A DNA stretch of 64,000 nucleotides from Cladopsammia gracilis. Lineage: Eukaryota; Cnidaria; Anthozoa; Scleractinia; Dendrophylliidae. The stretch spans positions 3,313,501 to 3,377,500 of the forward strand of contig JAJGOT010000003.1 in the NCBI GenBank assembly GCA_022457155.1. Reading direction: 5' to 3'. The stretch's first letter is position 1. The number at the start of each line of letters is the position of its first letter. The position numbers and the translations under genes are program-made. Under the pieces are notes generated by a model. It made no database searches and was not told where the DNA came from. It worked only from the letters and a program-made list of their open reading frames with translations. Below, piece after piece: positions 1 to 9,459 of this stretch.

Positions 1-1011
1 TAAGTTTAATTTCAGTCAATCTCCTGCTTATCATTCGATAAATATAACAATCCGGCAGTTTTTTTTTTGCGATAAGACACCGAAGAAGACGCCTTCAACT
101 ACGCTATCTTCAAGGTTTGTCGGCGTTTTATTTACATTTAGGAGCTCGCCACGAACTTGCTCGCCGCCAAGGAGGGCTTGGGTATTTCCACGACCACAGA
201 ATTGGTTTCAGCAACTTCTAAATAACAATGCACTCGATCACTGGTGGAAAGAAAACTTTAGAGTTACAAGTAAGCGTGCAATTAACCAAGCGTATCAGAG
301 GTCAACTCAGAGAGCAGCAGCAGGCGATTTCCTGTATTAGCTACGTTCTGCATTATGATTGGCCAAGCAGTTTGATTGTGCAATAGTATGGTAAACATGT
401 CATAGTTGTGTTGATTTTTTGGCTTATAATGATGACGGTTGAATGGAATTGCGGCAAGCCTTCAATGGCTTAAATTTTTGCGTCTTTTGCGTACTGTTAC
501 ATAATGAAACTGTAATAGCAATTATTAATTGTTTTAAAATAGCACAAAAGCGAAAGTACACGGGTCAGCCAATACTATGCTACCGGTGCCAAGTGCAGGT
601 TCAATCAAATTAGTTGCAACCTGTAGGTAAACGAACTTAAAATATTCACCTTTATACGGACTTCTATTTTATGAAAGGGGTCAATCCGGCAATTTTTTTC
701 TTAGTCATATGGGAAGTTTAACTGAGTCAGAGGCTGTCCTATTCAGTACATTTGATAGCTGCGCTCAAAAGAACATGCTATTTTGCTCTGCCTTTTAAGT
801 CGCTTAGCGAGTGACAACCGGAAATATCGTGAAAAGAAAAATTGGTAAGAATATTCTGCTCCCGGAGGGGGGTGGGGGGGGGGGGAACTCCTATAAGTCG
901 TCAAGCGGAGGTGCTCGTCAGGAAAAAAAGTGAAACCCTGAACACACTAAAAGATACCATTTTCTGGGAAAATGAGTTTTTTTTTTTTAATCATATATTC
1001 TAAAAGATACC
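1..1011. other. Left flank of the Rep/DDE array; old repeats
   Basis: No intact gene is seen. A short + strand reading at about 188-320 (residues NWFQQLLNNNALDHWWK) loosely resembles the N-terminal part of HARBI1-like transposases, but it is too short to call. A G-rich tract lies at about 865-884. The motif CTAAAAGATACC occurs at 949-960 and again at 1000-1011, directly against the array, and nearly the same motif follows the array at 9479-9489. The array therefore seems to have inserted into an older repeat. Confidence 0.4.
474..560. repeat. Left arm of an ~85-bp inverted repeat flanking the array
   Basis: This segment matches the reverse complement of about 9881-9965 with few mismatches; a shared core is GCTATTTTAAAACAATTAAT near 9895. 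The two arms enclose the whole Rep/DDE array. If the array is removed, the arms are about 1 kb apart, so they may be the arms of an older foldback element into which the array inserted. The motif TTTGATTATGCAA near the right arm recurs around 9780-9960 and, in variant form, near 14085. Confidence 0.65.
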
Positions 1012-1197
1012 TACAATCCCCGTCATATTTAGTTGGGACAAGTCACGCATAACACATATTTACCCTAACATTCGCCGTCCTTCCCTCCAATGTTGAATTT
1101 TGCGGCTTTGTGGTCATTAAATGGCAAACCAACATTGAGGAGGGAGAGAGAAGGCACGGAGACGCAATGTGTCCCAACAAATGTGACGAGGATTGTA
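1012..1197. repeat. 186-bp palindromic boundary repeat, copy 1
   Basis: It begins and ends with TA. The outer arms pair imperfectly over about 28 bp: the left end reads TACAATCCCCGTCATATTT, and the right end read in reverse is TACAATCCTCGTCACATTT; both continue into TTGGGACA. Inner arms also pair: CCTTCCCTCCAATGTTG near 1079 against CAACATTGAGGAGGGAG near 1131. The whole unit is thus a long imperfect hairpin. It can be read as Tc1/mariner inverted termini collapsed into a MITE-like unit, or as a replication-origin hairpin. AGTTGG at 1031-1036 resembles the short nick-site motif reported for adeno-associated virus, but six bases is weak evidence. Confidence 0.8.
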
Positions 1198-1647
1198 TTT
1201 TATCGGAATTTAAAGTATGTGCCCTCAAAGTGAAAAGTGGCGGTAAAGTGTATTGAATCGGTGGGAAGAACTGCGTTGATGATTTCAGTCGCGGAGGAAG
1301 GGTTAGACGGAAAATTGTTATCGAAGGACTATAACGTAACGAAAATGATTTTTTCTGTATATTCATAGGATTTTTAAAGTCACGTTAATTCATACGTAAA
1401 GTGCTGTGCAATTTGGTTGATACCGGAACTTAAACGGAACACTGAGATAAAAAGGAATTGAGAATTTTATTGGCAATCTAACGGGGGAGCTCGTATGTTT
1501 GACAATTTTGTAATCGAATTAGGAGTACAAATGTGATTTCGAAGGATGGTAGCTGTGACATGTGCAGGGCTGTTAATGTATTAAACAAACAACTCTGAGT
1601 AGTAAACATGTAACAGGTTCAAAATTGAACAAGACTGAGATATCATA
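1198..1647 (+). other. 5' non-coding segment upstream of Rep, unit 1
   Basis: About 450 bp lie between the boundary and the Rep start codon; the same segment is at 5329-5778 in unit 2. The only overlapping long frame runs on the - strand through the boundary and has no recognisable domain. I saw no CRESS-virus nonanucleotide (consensus NANTATTAC). A weak TATA-like GATAAAAAGG lies near 1446. The promoter for Rep is presumably here. Confidence 0.4.
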
Positions 1648-3000
1648 ATGCGGGACGAGAGCAGTGAAACCGTTCAGCTGGATCGAGAGGAGTTAAACCC
1701 AAGGGAAATGCGACGAGTATATTTGATCACATATAGCCAGGCGAACATGGATATTGTGCCATCACGCGAAAGTTTTTCTCGCATCGTATTAGATGGATTT
1801 CAAAACGCCAATCCGGAGAACGATTGTTTAGTTGTTCAATGGGTTTGTAGCAGGGAAGCTCACCGCGATGGGGGAATGCACTACCACCTGGCTGTAAAGT
1901 TAAGCCGGCGTAGAAGATGGCTGAGGGTGCGAAATTACATTGACAATGAATATGGTATTCAAGTGAACTTCAGCAGCCGTCATGAGAATTACTACACGGC
2001 TTGGAGATATACCACCAAAGAGGACCAGGAGGCCATAGAATCGCCGAATCACCCTGATCTACGGGAGATTGGTGAGCCATCAACGGCTCATGCAAGTCAT
2101 GCGCACCTGGAAAATCGGCGACTTGGTGGTAACGAACCGCAACGAAAGCGAAAGCGTAAGGCACTAACAATTTATGATGTCTCACAGCTGGCAGTCGAAA
2201 AAGGCATTAAGACGAGAATGGAGCTTATGGCGCTAGCCAATCAACAAAAGAACGAAGGAAAAACTGACTTGGCAGAGTTTATTGCAAACAAAGGAGCCAA
2301 GGCAGTGGACGAAGCTCTGACTGTGGGCTGGGAAATGCAAAATGCTGAAGCGGATTTGAAGAGGTCGAGATTAACAAGAATTGAGATATTGTACAAAGAA
2401 CTTGAAAACCCGTGTGTTGCGGGCTGCGAGGGTAGGTGGCTAAGGATGGCGAAAGAAGTTCTGACGCGCAATGACATTGCTCATGATGAGTTTGCACAAG
2501 CAGTGCAAACGCTTTTAGAGAAAGGGCGTGGAAAATATCGAAATATTCTAATCAAAGGCCCAGCCAATTGCGCCAAAACCTTCTTGCTCAATCCACTCAA
2601 TGCAGTTTACAAAACATTTACCAATCCCGCTACCACCACTTTTGCGTGGCTAGGAGCGGAAAGTGCAGAGGTAATATTCTTGAATGACTTCCGTTGGTGC
2701 ACGCAAATTATCCCATGGCACGATTTATTATTACTTTTAGAGGGGCAAAAGGTGCATTTACCTGCTCCCAAAACCCATTTCGCACAAGACATTGAGTTCG
2801 CGCGCGATACACCAATCTTTTGCACCAGCAAAGAAGAGGTTTGTTTAGTGCGTGGGGGTACCCTCGATCAAACCGAATCCCAAATGATGCATGTACGCTG
2901 GAAAATTTTCCCGTTCCATTTTCAAATTGCAGAGAAAGACCAACAGATTGCCCCACCATGTGCGCGTTGCTTTGCGGAGTTAATTTTTCCGCAAAGTTAA
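1648..3000 (+). CDS. Rep-like protein (HUH endonuclease + SF3 helicase), unit 1
   Basis: This 450-aa protein probably nicks DNA and unwinds it at an origin. Residues 1-130 form a HUH nuclease: motif 1 near 25-32 (YLITYSQA), the metal-binding HYH at 78-80, and a YxxK motif with candidate nucleophile Y121 and K124. The C-terminal half is an SF3 helicase: Walker A at 304-311 (GPANCAKT, with Ala where Gly is usual before K310), Walker B-like VIFLND at 342-347, and motif C near 388-395 (TPIFCTSK). This order is shared by Reps of parvovirus-like and CRESS-like lineages. It may derive from an old virus or from a host-adapted relative; I cannot place it. The reading frame is uninterrupted from an ATG. 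It converges on the transposase gene, and an AATAAA signal lies at 3588-3593. Catalytic activity is inferred from motifs only. Confidence 0.88.
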   Translation: MRDESSETVQLDREELNPREMRRVYLITYSQANMDIVPSRESFSRIVLDGFQNANPENDCLVVQWVCSREAHRDGGMHYHLAVKLSRRRRWLRVRNYIDNEYGIQVNFSSRHENYYTAWRYTTKEDQEAIESPNHPDLREIGEPSTAHASHAHLENRRLGGNEPQRKRKRKALTIYDVSQLAVEKGIKTRMELMALANQQKNEGKTDLAEFIANKGAKAVDEALTVGWEMQNAEADLKRSRLTRIEILYKELENPCVAGCEGRWLRMAKEVLTRNDIAHDEFAQAVQTLLEKGRGKYRNILIKGPANCAKTFLLNPLNAVYKTFTNPATTTFAWLGAESAEVIFLNDFRWCTQIIPWHDLLLLLEGQKVHLPAPKTHFAQDIEFARDTPIFCTSKEEVCLVRGGTLDQTESQMMHVRWKIFPFHFQIAEKDQQIAPPCARCFAELIFPQS

Positions 3001-3808
3001 TTGAGTGTTTCTATTTTCATCTAACGAGTCTCCACGAGTCTCCATAACGAGTCACCATACTGTAATCGGTTTAAATTCTAAAATTGGACGGAGTAAGAAC
3101 AGCCCAATTTCATAAATGGGATGCTTATAAAGTAGATTTACAATTTTAGGTCTTTTTTAACGAGTGTGAGCTGATAAAAGGTGCTTTTTTCATCGCTGTG
3201 CAAAGTGATCCACAGTTTGTTGAATTGAAATATCTGATGTTAATTCAATTAATATTTAGTGGAGACTCGTGTACACTTTGAACACGGGAAGCGATTTGAG
3301 TTTCCTGGAAAGGAAAAGTGGTAAATAGCGATGTATTTTAGCTCAGTTAAGAGCCATTCATCCCTTGACTTCCAAAGGTTGTAATACATGTTGATTACAA
3401 AGACTGTATTTCGATCACATACAAAGCAGTTGATGTGAGCATTTTGCATAACTTAATTAGCAAATGTAAACATGATTTTCTTGCCATGAATTTCGTGTAC
3501 TTTACAATGTATGCGTGCTTTACAATGTATGGTTTAAAATCGCGCAAACAGTTGAGTTCTCACAAGTATGTCCTCATACAGGATTCAAATAAAATTACAA
3601 CCATGCCATAACTGAATGAAAAAAACAGCGGTAAGAATATACTAAATGTAGCGTACAAGGGTTTTTATTTAAAAAAAAAAACAAGAAAAATACAGCGATC
3701 AGGACGATAAATATTGCTTAATACAAAGTAGTGATAAAGTTCTGTGAAGTATAATAAACTTTACGTTATGTTAAAAAACAGTGTCATTGAAATAAATGCA
3801 CAAAATAT
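3001..3808. other. Intergenic region between convergent Rep and transposase, unit 1
   Basis: About 800 bp separate the two stop codons; the same region is at 7132-7939 in unit 2. It holds AATAAA on the + strand at 3588-3593 for Rep and AATAAA on the - strand at 3664-3669 for the transposase, so the two transcripts may overlap slightly. Short - strand frames here have no recognisable domain. A short repeated phrase (ACGAGTCTCCAC) lies near 3023-3045. Confidence 0.5.
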
Positions 3809-4900
3809 TCAATACTTAATTCGACCCCCTTTTTTCGCAATCACTTGATCAATACGGCCAGGCATAGATGCAATTAGCTTATTGATAGTAGCGATCGGAA
3901 TGGCATAAAATGCATTTATAACTCTAGCTTGAAATTCGTCAAATGATTGTCGAGTTACTTGTAACTCTTTGACCTGTTTCTCTATTATTGTAGAAACAAT
4001 AGGAAACACATTTTCGATGCAATTAAGGTCCGGGCTTTTTGGCGACAGAGGTAATGAAGTGGAATTTGTTTTTGCCATCGCAGCTTTAGCCAAGGCTGAG
4101 TTCTGACATGGACAGTTGTCTTGCAGGAATAAATTGTTCTCTCCCTTCTGCGCCACACGAAACATACGCGGAAAATGCTCTTCAATGAACGAAGCAAAAA
4201 ATTGACCAGTCATTTTCTCGTATGGGTGACAAGCGATAACACCCTTATTGTAGGAGATGGCCACAATCAACTTCACATATTTGCCACCAGTGCCCTCTTT
4301 TCGTCCCTTTGCTAAACAACCGGTAGTGAGACCTTCACACGGTTTTCTCCAAATCCGTGCCTTTGGCGCTCGGGCCTGGTCTAATGGATTTCTCTTGTAG
4401 GTAAAAGAAGTGGCATCAAGAAAGAATCCGACTTGTGTTGTCCACACATCAGCACTGTACTCTCTTTTCATTCGCCGAGCAAACTTCAATCTTTTTACCA
4501 TATCAGCAGTGGTAAGGAGACCTTTTTTCCGTGTCTGCAAATAATGGTACCCCTCAGAGTTCAGAAAACGTTGTACTGTTCTTACGGAGACCTGGCTTGA
4601 TAAGATTCCTGATTCTTCCATGAGCCGTTTGCAAGTGAAGCTCCCTTCCCTTTCTCGTAAACGCACTATCGACCTCAGTAATTGTCTTTTCTGTCTCGCA
4701 CTCAACTTAGGACGTGGCCCCGTTTTAGCGCGTTCCTTACAGTCAATTTTCGCAACCAACCGTTCTTTCCTGATTCTCCACACACTTCCACGCGAAATTT
4801 GACAGATTTGTGCTACTGCACGTATAGACATACCCTTAACGTTGCATAAATAATATACACGAGCTCGCATCACGCTATTGATAACAGACTTGAAAGCCAT
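3809..4900 (-). CDS. Tc1/mariner-type DD34E transposase, unit 1
   Basis: The 363-aa product is a cut-and-paste transposase expected to insert at TA. The N-terminal third is a bipartite DNA-binding region: a helix-turn-helix around residues 24-46 (MSIRAVAQICQISRGSVWR), a GRPR-like linker near 61-64 (GPRP), and a second helix-turn-helix to about 120. The catalytic triad is D162 (FFLDATS), D261 (LQDNCPC) and E296 (CIENVF). The last two are separated by 34 residues, the DD34E spacing of Tc1. The C-terminus (GGRIKY) also fits the family. All three acidic residues and full length are kept, so it may be active. The start is the first ATG on the - strand, with a TATA-like box about 75 bp upstream. 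Confidence 0.92.
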   Translation of the reverse strand: MAFKSVINSVMRARVYYLCNVKGMSIRAVAQICQISRGSVWRIRKERLVAKIDCKERAKTGPRPKLSARQKRQLLRSIVRLREREGSFTCKRLMEESGILSSQVSVRTVQRFLNSEGYHYLQTRKKGLLTTADMVKRLKFARRMKREYSADVWTTQVGFFLDATSFTYKRNPLDQARAPKARIWRKPCEGLTTGCLAKGRKEGTGGKYVKLIVAISYNKGVIACHPYEKMTGQFFASFIEEHFPRMFRVAQKGENNLFLQDNCPCQNSALAKAAMAKTNSTSLPLSPKSPDLNCIENVFPIVSTIIEKQVKELQVTRQSFDEFQARVINAFYAIPIATINKLIASMPGRIDQVIAKKGGRIKY

Positions 4901-5142
4901 CTGAAATTGTATTGTCAGTCGTCCTTACCCAGTAGAACTATACTTCTTATTCTATACTTTTTACTTGCCTCCCTTATATACAACCCAAAAACCACAAATA
5001 ACCCTAAATTGTTACATCACATCCCTGAAAATAGCAACGTTACGCAAATGCTATTTACACACAACACTCTCCGTCATTCGTGCCCTTGATTTCATTTAAT
5101 CATAATTGTTGTCAATCAACGCCTCAACGATTATCTCCCAAA
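4901..5142. other. Segment between transposase start and the next boundary
   Basis: About 240 bp of AT-rich non-coding DNA carry the likely transposase promoter. It ends with CGATTATCTCCCAAA directly before the second boundary; the same junction precedes the third boundary at 9259-9273. The ends of the internal region are not inverted copies of each other, so only the 186-bp boundary supplies inverted termini. Confidence 0.5.
4973..4980 (-). promoter_or_regulatory. TATA-like box upstream of the transposase
   Basis: The - strand reads TATATAAG about 75 bp upstream of the transposase ATG. The same site is at 9104-9111 in unit 2. No other core promoter element is clear. Confidence 0.45.
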
Positions 5143-5328
5143 TACAATCCCCGTCATATTTAGTTGGGACAAGTCACGCATAACACATATTTACCCTAAC
5201 ATTCGCCGTCCTTCCCTCCAATGTTGAATTTTGCGGCTTTGTGGTCATTAAATGGCAAACCAACATTGAGGAGGGAGAGAGAAGGCACGGAGACGCAATG
5301 TGTCCCAACAAATGTGACGAGGATTGTA
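5143..5328. repeat. 186-bp palindromic boundary repeat, copy 2 (between units)
   Basis: No difference from the copy at 1012-1197 was seen. Only one boundary lies between the two units. This is what a circular unit with a single boundary would give on tandem integration or rolling-circle copying; two independent, adjacent transposon insertions would each carry two ends. Confidence 0.8.
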
Positions 5329-5778
5329 TTTTATCGGAATTTAAAGTATGTGCCCTCAAAGTGAAAAGTGGCGGTAAAGTGTATTGAATCGGTGGGAAGA
5401 ACTGCGTTGATGATTTCAGTCGCGGAGGAAGGGTTAGACGGAAAATTGTTATCGAAGGACTATAACGTAACGAAAATGATTTTTTCTGTATATTCATAGG
5501 ATTTTTAAAGTCACGTTAATTCATACGTAAAGTGCTGTGCAATTTGGTTGATACCGGAACTTAAACGGAACACTGAGATAAAAAGGAATTGAGAATTTTA
5601 TTGGCAATCTAACGGGGGAGCTCGTATGTTTGACAATTTTGTAATCGAATTAGGAGTACAAATGTGATTTCGAAGGATGGTAGCTGTGACATGTGCAGGG
5701 CTGTTAATGTATTAAACAAACAACTCTGAGTAGTAAACATGTAACAGGTTCAAAATTGAACAAGACTGAGATATCATA

Positions 5779-7131
5779 ATGCGGGACGAGAGCAGTGAAA
5801 CCGTTCAGCTGGATCGAGAGGAGTTAAACCCAAGGGAAATGCGACGAGTATATTTGATCACATATAGCCAGGCGAACATGGATATTGTGCCATCACGCGA
5901 AAGTTTTTCTCGCATCGTATTAGATGGATTTCAAAACGCCAATCCGGAGAACGATTGTTTAGTTGTTCAATGGGTTTGTAGCAGGGAAGCTCACCGCGAT
6001 GGGGGAATGCACTACCACCTGGCTGTAAAGTTAAGCCGGCGTAGAAGATGGCTGAGGGTGCGAAATTACATTGACAATGAATATGGTATTCAAGTGAACT
6101 TCAGCAGCCGTCATGAGAATTACTACACGGCTTGGAGATATACCACCAAAGAGGACCAGGAGGCCATAGAATCGCCGAATCACCCTGATCTACGGGAGAT
6201 TGGTGAGCCATCAACGGCTCATGCAAGTCATGCGCACCTGGAAAATCGGCGACTTGGTGGTAACGAACCGCAACGAAAGCGAAAGCGTAAGGCACTAACA
6301 ATTTATGATGTCTCACAGCTGGCAGTCGAAAAAGGCATTAAGACGAGAATGGAGCTTATGGCGCTAGCCAATCAACAAAAGAACGAAGGAAAAACTGACT
6401 TGGCAGAGTTTATTGCAAACAAAGGAGCCAAGGCAGTGGACGAAGCTCTGACTGTGGGCTGGGAAATGCAAAATGCTGAAGCGGATTTGAAGAGGTCGAG
6501 ATTAACAAGAATTGAGATATTGTACAAAGAACTTGAAAACCCGTGTGTTGCGGGCTGCGAGGGTAGGTGGCTAAGGATGGCGAAAGAAGTTCTGACGCGC
6601 AATGACATTGCTCATGATGAGTTTGCACAAGCAGTGCAAACGCTTTTAGAGAAAGGGCGTGGAAAATATCGAAATATTCTAATCAAAGGCCCAGCCAATT
6701 GCGCCAAAACCTTCTTGCTCAATCCACTCAATGCAGTTTACAAAACATTTACCAATCCCGCTACCACCACTTTTGCGTGGCTAGGAGCGGAAAGTGCAGA
6801 GGTAATATTCTTGAATGACTTCCGTTGGTGCACGCAAATTATCCCATGGCACGATTTATTATTACTTTTAGAGGGGCAAAAGGTGCATTTACCTGCTCCC
6901 AAAACCCATTTCGCACAAGACATTGAGTTCGCGCGCGATACACCAATCTTTTGCACCAGCAAAGAAGAGGTTTGTTTAGTGCGTGGGGGTACCCTCGATC
7001 AAACCGAATCCCAAATGATGCATGTACGCTGGAAAATTTTCCCGTTCCATTTTCAAATTGCAGAGAAAGACCAACAGATTGCCCCACCATGTGCGCGTTG
7101 CTTTGCGGAGTTAATTTTTCCGCAAAGTTAA
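5779..7131 (+). CDS. Rep-like protein (HUH endonuclease + SF3 helicase), unit 2
   Basis: The predicted protein is identical to the one at 1648-3000 over all 450 residues, with HYH at 78-80, Y121/K124, Walker A K310 and motif C intact. It lies 4,131 bp downstream in the same orientation. Neither copy shows a frameshift or stop, so the duplication is recent, is kept identical by conversion, or is an assembly artefact. Confidence 0.88.
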   Translation: MRDESSETVQLDREELNPREMRRVYLITYSQANMDIVPSRESFSRIVLDGFQNANPENDCLVVQWVCSREAHRDGGMHYHLAVKLSRRRRWLRVRNYIDNEYGIQVNFSSRHENYYTAWRYTTKEDQEAIESPNHPDLREIGEPSTAHASHAHLENRRLGGNEPQRKRKRKALTIYDVSQLAVEKGIKTRMELMALANQQKNEGKTDLAEFIANKGAKAVDEALTVGWEMQNAEADLKRSRLTRIEILYKELENPCVAGCEGRWLRMAKEVLTRNDIAHDEFAQAVQTLLEKGRGKYRNILIKGPANCAKTFLLNPLNAVYKTFTNPATTTFAWLGAESAEVIFLNDFRWCTQIIPWHDLLLLLEGQKVHLPAPKTHFAQDIEFARDTPIFCTSKEEVCLVRGGTLDQTESQMMHVRWKIFPFHFQIAEKDQQIAPPCARCFAELIFPQS

Positions 7132-7939
7132 TTGAGTGTTTCTATTTTCATCTAACGAGTCTCCACGAGTCTCCATAACGAGTCACCATACTGTAATCGG
7201 TTTAAATTCTAAAATTGGACGGAGTAAGAACAGCCCAATTTCATAAATGGGATGCTTATAAAGTAGATTTACAATTTTAGGTCTTTTTTAACGAGTGTGA
7301 GCTGATAAAAGGTGCTTTTTTCATCGCTGTGCAAAGTGATCCACAGTTTGTTGAATTGAAATATCTGATGTTAATTCAATTAATATTTAGTGGAGACTCG
7401 TGTACACTTTGAACACGGGAAGCGATTTGAGTTTCCTGGAAAGGAAAAGTGGTAAATAGCGATGTATTTTAGCTCAGTTAAGAGCCATTCATCCCTTGAC
7501 TTCCAAAGGTTGTAATACATGTTGATTACAAAGACTGTATTTCGATCACATACAAAGCAGTTGATGTGAGCATTTTGCATAACTTAATTAGCAAATGTAA
7601 ACATGATTTTCTTGCCATGAATTTCGTGTACTTTACAATGTATGCGTGCTTTACAATGTATGGTTTAAAATCGCGCAAACAGTTGAGTTCTCACAAGTAT
7701 GTCCTCATACAGGATTCAAATAAAATTACAACCATGCCATAACTGAATGAAAAAAACAGCGGTAAGAATATACTAAATGTAGCGTACAAGGGTTTTTATT
7801 TAAAAAAAAAAACAAGAAAAATACAGCGATCAGGACGATAAATATTGCTTAATACAAAGTAGTGATAAAGTTCTGTGAAGTATAATAAACTTTACGTTAT
7901 GTTAAAAAACAGTGTCATTGAAATAAATGCACAAAATAT

Positions 7940-9031
7940 TCAATACTTAATTCGACCCCCTTTTTTCGCAATCACTTGATCAATACGGCCAGGCATAGAT
8001 GCAATTAGCTTATTGATAGTAGCGATCGGAATGGCATAAAATGCATTTATAACTCTAGCTTGAAATTCGTCAAATGATTGTCGAGTTACTTGTAACTCTT
8101 TGACCTGTTTCTCTATTATTGTAGAAACAATAGGAAACACATTTTCGATGCAATTAAGGTCCGGGCTTTTTGGCGACAGAGGTAATGAAGTGGAATTTGT
8201 TTTTGCCATCGCAGCTTTAGCCAAGGCTGAGTTCTGACATGGACAGTTGTCTTGCAGGAATAAATTGTTCTCTCCCTTCTGCGCCACACGAAACATACGC
8301 GGAAAATGCTCTTCAATGAACGAAGCAAAAAATTGACCAGTCATTTTCTCGTATGGGTGACAAGCGATAACACCCTTATTGTAGGAGATGGCCACAATCA
8401 ACTTCACATATTTGCCACCAGTGCCCTCTTTTCGTCCCTTTGCTAAACAACCGGTAGTGAGACCTTCACACGGTTTTCTCCAAATCCGTGCCTTTGGCGC
8501 TCGGGCCTGGTCTAATGGATTTCTCTTGTAGGTAAAAGAAGTGGCATCAAGAAAGAATCCGACTTGTGTTGTCCACACATCAGCACTGTACTCTCTTTTC
8601 ATTCGCCGAGCAAACTTCAATCTTTTTACCATATCAGCAGTGGTAAGGAGACCTTTTTTCCGTGTCTGCAAATAATGGTACCCCTCAGAGTTCAGAAAAC
8701 GTTGTACTGTTCTTACGGAGACCTGGCTTGATAAGATTCCTGATTCTTCCATGAGCCGTTTGCAAGTGAAGCTCCCTTCCCTTTCTCGTAAACGCACTAT
8801 CGACCTCAGTAATTGTCTTTTCTGTCTCGCACTCAACTTAGGACGTGGCCCCGTTTTAGCGCGTTCCTTACAGTCAATTTTCGCAACCAACCGTTCTTTC
8901 CTGATTCTCCACACACTTCCACGCGAAATTTGACAGATTTGTGCTACTGCACGTATAGACATACCCTTAACGTTGCATAAATAATATACACGAGCTCGCA
9001 TCACGCTATTGATAACAGACTTGAAAGCCAT
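7940..9031 (-). CDS. Tc1/mariner-type DD34E transposase, unit 2
   Basis: It is identical in translation to the transposase at 3809-4900, with D162, D261 and E296 retained. It converges on the second Rep gene with the same 808-bp gap. Its upstream side carries the same TATA-like box and abuts the third boundary repeat. Confidence 0.92.
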   Translation of the reverse strand: MAFKSVINSVMRARVYYLCNVKGMSIRAVAQICQISRGSVWRIRKERLVAKIDCKERAKTGPRPKLSARQKRQLLRSIVRLREREGSFTCKRLMEESGILSSQVSVRTVQRFLNSEGYHYLQTRKKGLLTTADMVKRLKFARRMKREYSADVWTTQVGFFLDATSFTYKRNPLDQARAPKARIWRKPCEGLTTGCLAKGRKEGTGGKYVKLIVAISYNKGVIACHPYEKMTGQFFASFIEEHFPRMFRVAQKGENNLFLQDNCPCQNSALAKAAMAKTNSTSLPLSPKSPDLNCIENVFPIVSTIIEKQVKELQVTRQSFDEFQARVINAFYAIPIATINKLIASMPGRIDQVIAKKGGRIKY

Positions 9032-9273
9032 CTGAAATTGTATTGTCAGTCGTCCTTACCCAGTAGAACTATACTTCTTATTCTATACTTTTTACTTGCC
9101 TCCCTTATATACAACCCAAAAACCACAAATAACCCTAAATTGTTACATCACATCCCTGAAAATAGCAACGTTACGCAAATGCTATTTACACACAACACTC
9201 TCCGTCATTCGTGCCCTTGATTTCATTTAATCATAATTGTTGTCAATCAACGCCTCAACGATTATCTCCCAAA

Positions 9274-9459
9274 TACAATCCCCGTCATATTTAGTTGGGA
9301 CAAGTCACGCATAACACATATTTACCCTAACATTCGCCGTCCTTCCCTCCAATGTTGAATTTTGCGGCTTTGTGGTCATTAAATGGCAAACCAACATTGA
9401 GGAGGGAGAGAGAAGGCACGGAGACGCAATGTGTCCCAACAAATGTGACGAGGATTGTA
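9274..9459. repeat. 186-bp palindromic boundary repeat, copy 3 (right end)
   Basis: It matches the other two copies up to GGATTGTA and then switches to unrelated flank (GATCCCCTAATTTTAACCCC). That switch fixes the right end of the array at the TA at 9458-9459. In copies 1 and 2 the same point continues into the unit (TTTTATCGG). Confidence 0.85.

Larger units (their letters stand above)
1012..9459. mobile_element. Tandem Rep + Tc1-type transposase element (2 units, 3 boundary repeats)
   Basis: Two direct copies of a 4,131-bp unit begin at 1012 and 5143. A third copy of only the boundary follows at 9274-9459. I saw no difference between the two units, and their predicted proteins are identical. 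Each unit has a 186-bp palindromic boundary, a + strand Rep gene and a - strand DD34E transposase gene, arranged convergently. TA sits at each outer end, and the outer termini are inverted (TACAATCCCCGTCA versus TACAATCCTCGTCA), as expected for Tc1/mariner insertion. Deleting the array while keeping one TA would rejoin CTAAAAGATACC with GATCCCC. The n+1 boundaries around n units fit a rolling-circle concatemer, integration of a circle at a resident boundary, or unequal recombination. An assembly duplication is also possible, because the units are identical. Confidence 0.85.

Noticed and set aside
1043..1366. 107-aa - strand frame overlapping the boundary repeat (also at 5174-5497)
   Set aside because: It runs through the palindromic boundary and has no domain or composition typical of a protein. 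Its presence in both units only reflects their identity.
1012..9459. LTR retrotransposon reading of the direct repeats
   Set aside because: There is no gag, reverse transcriptase or primer-binding site; the ends are TA with Tc1-like inverted termini and the genes are Rep and a DDE transposase.
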